The notes under the pieces: generated by a model
The model's input: only the letters and a program-made list of their open reading frames with translations
Databases searched by the model: none
What the model was told of the DNA's origin: nothing
In this document: in pieces, positions 6,334 through 7,883 of the stretch
Layout of the letters: each line of letters opens with the position of its first letter
Position numbering within the stretch: the first letter of the stretch is position 1
Made by a program: the position numbers and the translations under genes
Origin: an uncultured Gammaproteobacteria bacterium
GTDB taxonomy: Bacteria > Pseudomonadota > Gammaproteobacteria > Pseudomonadales > DT-91
Assembly (NCBI GenBank): GCA_929200485.1
Contig: CAKMZU010000003.1
Location: 10,481 to 18,363 of the forward strand
Length of the DNA stretch: 7,883 nucleotides
Direction: 5' to 3'

Positions 6334-7088
6334 TGTATTTCTATTCTCTCTCGTTCTATTCTTCGTTGATTCAAGCGTTGTTTGTTCTTTTTATATCTTT
6401 TTTACCAGCGCTAATTTTTGCAGGTTTAGAATCACAAAAAAATAAGCATTACACATTTGAGGTTAATTCCACTGAGGAAGTAAATCCATGTGGGAATAAA
6501 TATAACCTAGGAAGCCTTCTGTTTGTTCAGGGCGATCTGATTGAGCCAAAAGGGGAAGCGCACCCGCTTTCTCTGCGCTTCAACATGCGCGACAAGTCCG
6601 GTAGAGTCATGATTTATAATACTGGAACATGTTTTGACATATTAACGGAAGAGGATTTTGCAATTCTCAGAGGGTTAGTGGGTGAAAGTGATTTTGAAAA
6701 GAAAATGGCAGATTCTATATCTCAAGTGTCATATTTATGTGAAGGAAAGTCTGGAGAGACGACACAACAAAAACTATTGGTAAATTGGGATACCTCTGGA
6801 GAGAAGCTGACGGATATGGGGTACGATCCCCGTAAATATTATCCTCATTGCGAATGTAAGGACTCAATAAAGTTGCCAGAGTTAAGTTTTTATAATGGCA
6901 GATTATCTATTGATTTCCTTGCTGCGTTAGCTTGTCTTGTATTGGAGGCTCAAGACCAGGGTGAATTTACAGGAGCCACTAAAGAGGCTGAAAAACCCAG
7001 GAGATCCCGAAGGCACAAGATGGCCGATGAATCAAATCGGTATCAAAAGGAGTTCGGAGAAGGAAATTCTTTAAGCCTATTACCTTAG
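6333..7088 (+). CDS. Predicted secreted cysteine-containing protein of unknown family (paralogue 1)
   Basis: I do not recognise this 251-residue protein. A hydrophobic N-terminus (about 8-30, ending LPALIFA) looks like a signal peptide cleaved near residue 30. The mature part starts with strand-like blocks, HYTFEV (39-44), GSLLFVQGD (60-68) and PLSLRF (78-83), then has cysteines at 53, 100, 136, 173 and 175. NW (151-152) and a C-terminal block ELSFYNGRLSIDFLAAL (183-199) with C201 follow. The last 45 residues are charged and probably disordered (KPRRSRRHK). The same cysteine spacing and blocks recur in the next gene, so the two are diverged duplicates. Several cysteines in an exported protein suggest disulfide bonds formed in the periplasm or outside. 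The ATG at 6333 has AGG 9 nt upstream. The gene lies 66 nt after pyrH, where frr is often found. Confidence 0.75.
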   Translation: MYFYSLSFYSSLIQALFVLFISFLPALIFAGLESQKNKHYTFEVNSTEEVNPCGNKYNLGSLLFVQGDLIEPKGEAHPLSLRFNMRDKSGRVMIYNTGTCFDILTEEDFAILRGLVGESDFEKKMADSISQVSYLCEGKSGETTQQKLLVNWDTSGEKLTDMGYDPRKYYPHCECKDSIKLPELSFYNGRLSIDFLAALACLVLEAQDQGEFTGATKEAEKPRRSRRHKMADESNRYQKEFGEGNSLSLLP

Positions 7089-7214
7089 GTCAATGTACTG
7101 CCCATTTGATCGTTGCAAACTTTGAGGTGTAAGCTTGCTGCACCTGCATAGATTTAAAAATGTTCATTTCAATCATAACTTCAATTTAACGAATAGATTT
7201 TTTAAGCGTTTATT

Positions 7215-7883
7215 ATGGGGTTCTCTTTTATTTATTTAATAATTAAATATTTCTCTGTTCTTGTTGTATTTATTTTTTCTTCTGTGTCCTTTGCTGTTTG
7301 GCAGTTACCTTTTAACAATGAGTATATTTTTTATGTGGAGTCAGTTTCAGATTCACAGGAATGCTTGCTTCATAGGGGCGGAGGGGAGTGCTTATCTCTT
7401 AATGGTTCACTGGTTCTCTTTAAACAAGGTGTAGCAAAGACTCTCTCATTGCATTTATTATTTGAAGATAACCCAAAGAAATACCTGAGAAGTAAATCTC
7501 TTCCCAGTGGTTCTAAAAGTTCTTCAGGTTTGTCTGTGAGTTCTTCAAATTCTTCAAGTAGTGAATTATTGTTTCCTTGCTCCGTTAGCGGTGGTGAAAA
7601 AGACCTTTTGAGCAAGGCTGAATCTGACAGTCTGGATTTCAGGAGGAAAGTTTTGATGCCACGTGTTTCTTCGGTTACCTATGGGTGCAAGGATGTATCC
7701 AGGCGGTATAAACAAAATCGCTTAATTACCTGGAGAATCGATGAGGATGACCAGCTCGATAAGCCTCTCGAAAGTGAAGAAAATTACTCTGGGAATTTTG
7801 ATTGTCGTAATAAGAAACAAAAAGAGAGCGATCAAAAGCTTTTTGAGGGTAGATTGTCCCTTGGTTTCTTGACAGAGATAGTT
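7215..7883 (+). CDS. Predicted secreted cysteine-containing protein (paralogue 2), partial at the window edge
   Basis: The frame is open from ATG 7215 to the end of the window, 223 codons without a stop. The N-terminus has a long hydrophobic core and a likely cleavage site after SSVSFA (residue 27). It aligns with the preceding protein: EYIFYV (36-41) with HYTFEV, GSLVLFKQG (64-72) with GSLLFVQGD, TLSL (76-79) with PLSL, and EGRLSLGFL (211-219) with NGRLSIDFL. C122, C158 and C197 are spaced 36 and 39 residues, exactly as C100, C136 and C175 of the neighbour. C50 and C59 compete to match C53. A serine-rich linker (about 95-116) is inserted before C122. A TAA in frame lies four codons before the ATG; the Shine-Dalgarno sequence is weak. 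The 126-bp gap from the previous gene shows no clear promoter. Function is unknown. Confidence 0.72.
   Translation, partial: MGFSFIYLIIKYFSVLVVFIFSSVSFAVWQLPFNNEYIFYVESVSDSQECLLHRGGGECLSLNGSLVLFKQGVAKTLSLHLLFEDNPKKYLRSKSLPSGSKSSSGLSVSSSNSSSSELLFPCSVSGGEKDLLSKAESDSLDFRRKVLMPRVSSVTYGCKDVSRRYKQNRLITWRIDEDDQLDKPLESEENYSGNFDCRNKKQKESDQKLFEGRLSLGFLTEIV

Noticed and set aside
7110..7150. Possible hairpin AGGTG...CACCT in the gap between the two paralogues
   Set aside because: Only 5 bp pair, with an 11-nt loop and no T-run, so it does not rise above chance.
7370..7615. Minus-strand frame of 81 codons
   Set aside because: The plus strand carries a longer frame with a signal peptide and paralogue similarity; the minus frame is a shadow of its serine-rich part.
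1..7883. CRISPR array, tRNA, rRNA, insertion sequence or prophage
   Set aside because: No regularly spaced repeats, no tRNA-like cloverleaf, no rRNA segments and no transposase or integrase motifs were seen on either strand.

Overview
The window comes from a gammaproteobacterium. The evidence is gene order: glnD and map on the minus strand, divergent from rpsB-tsf-pyrH on the plus strand, which is the arrangement known from Escherichia coli. The PyrH and S2 sequences, the moderately AT-rich composition and the number of unrelated secreted proteins slotted between housekeeping genes suggest an Oceanospirillales-like marine lineage, possibly Endozoicomonas-like. That taxonomic guess is inference only.

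Left part (1-2640, minus strand). The window opens inside glnD, the PII uridylyltransferase/uridylyl-removing enzyme; its first 372 codons are present, reading leftward from 1118. A promoter-like sequence (TTGGAT, 17 bp, TATAAT) sits just upstream. Between glnD and map lies a scar of about 640 bp. It holds the 3' end of a FAD-linked oxidoreductase gene and an overlapping reading frame for two hydrophobic segments, neither with a usable start. map (methionine aminopeptidase) is intact, has its own promoter-like sequence overlapped by an inverted repeat, and ends at a strong hairpin terminator.

Middle part (2645-3585). A 215-residue exported protein of unknown function is encoded on the minus strand between map and rpsB. 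The divergent gap carries the rpsB promoter (extended -10, GC-rich discriminator) and a roughly 160-nt structured leader, consistent with the known autoregulation of this operon by ribosomal protein S2.

Translation operon (3586-6266, plus strand). rpsB (S2, with an unusually long Ala/Glu/Pro tail), a terminator-like hairpin, tsf (EF-Ts), a classic terminator, then pyrH (UMP kinase, TTG start behind a strong Shine-Dalgarno sequence). S2 and EF-Ts serve translation; UMP kinase supplies UDP for pyrimidine nucleotides.

Right part (6267-7883). frr, commonly found next to pyrH, is absent here. Instead there are two consecutive genes for predicted secreted proteins that I do not recognise by family. 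They are diverged paralogues, sharing an N-terminal signal peptide, short beta-strand-like blocks and identically spaced cysteines; the second runs off the window edge. This tandem pair is the most novel content of the window.
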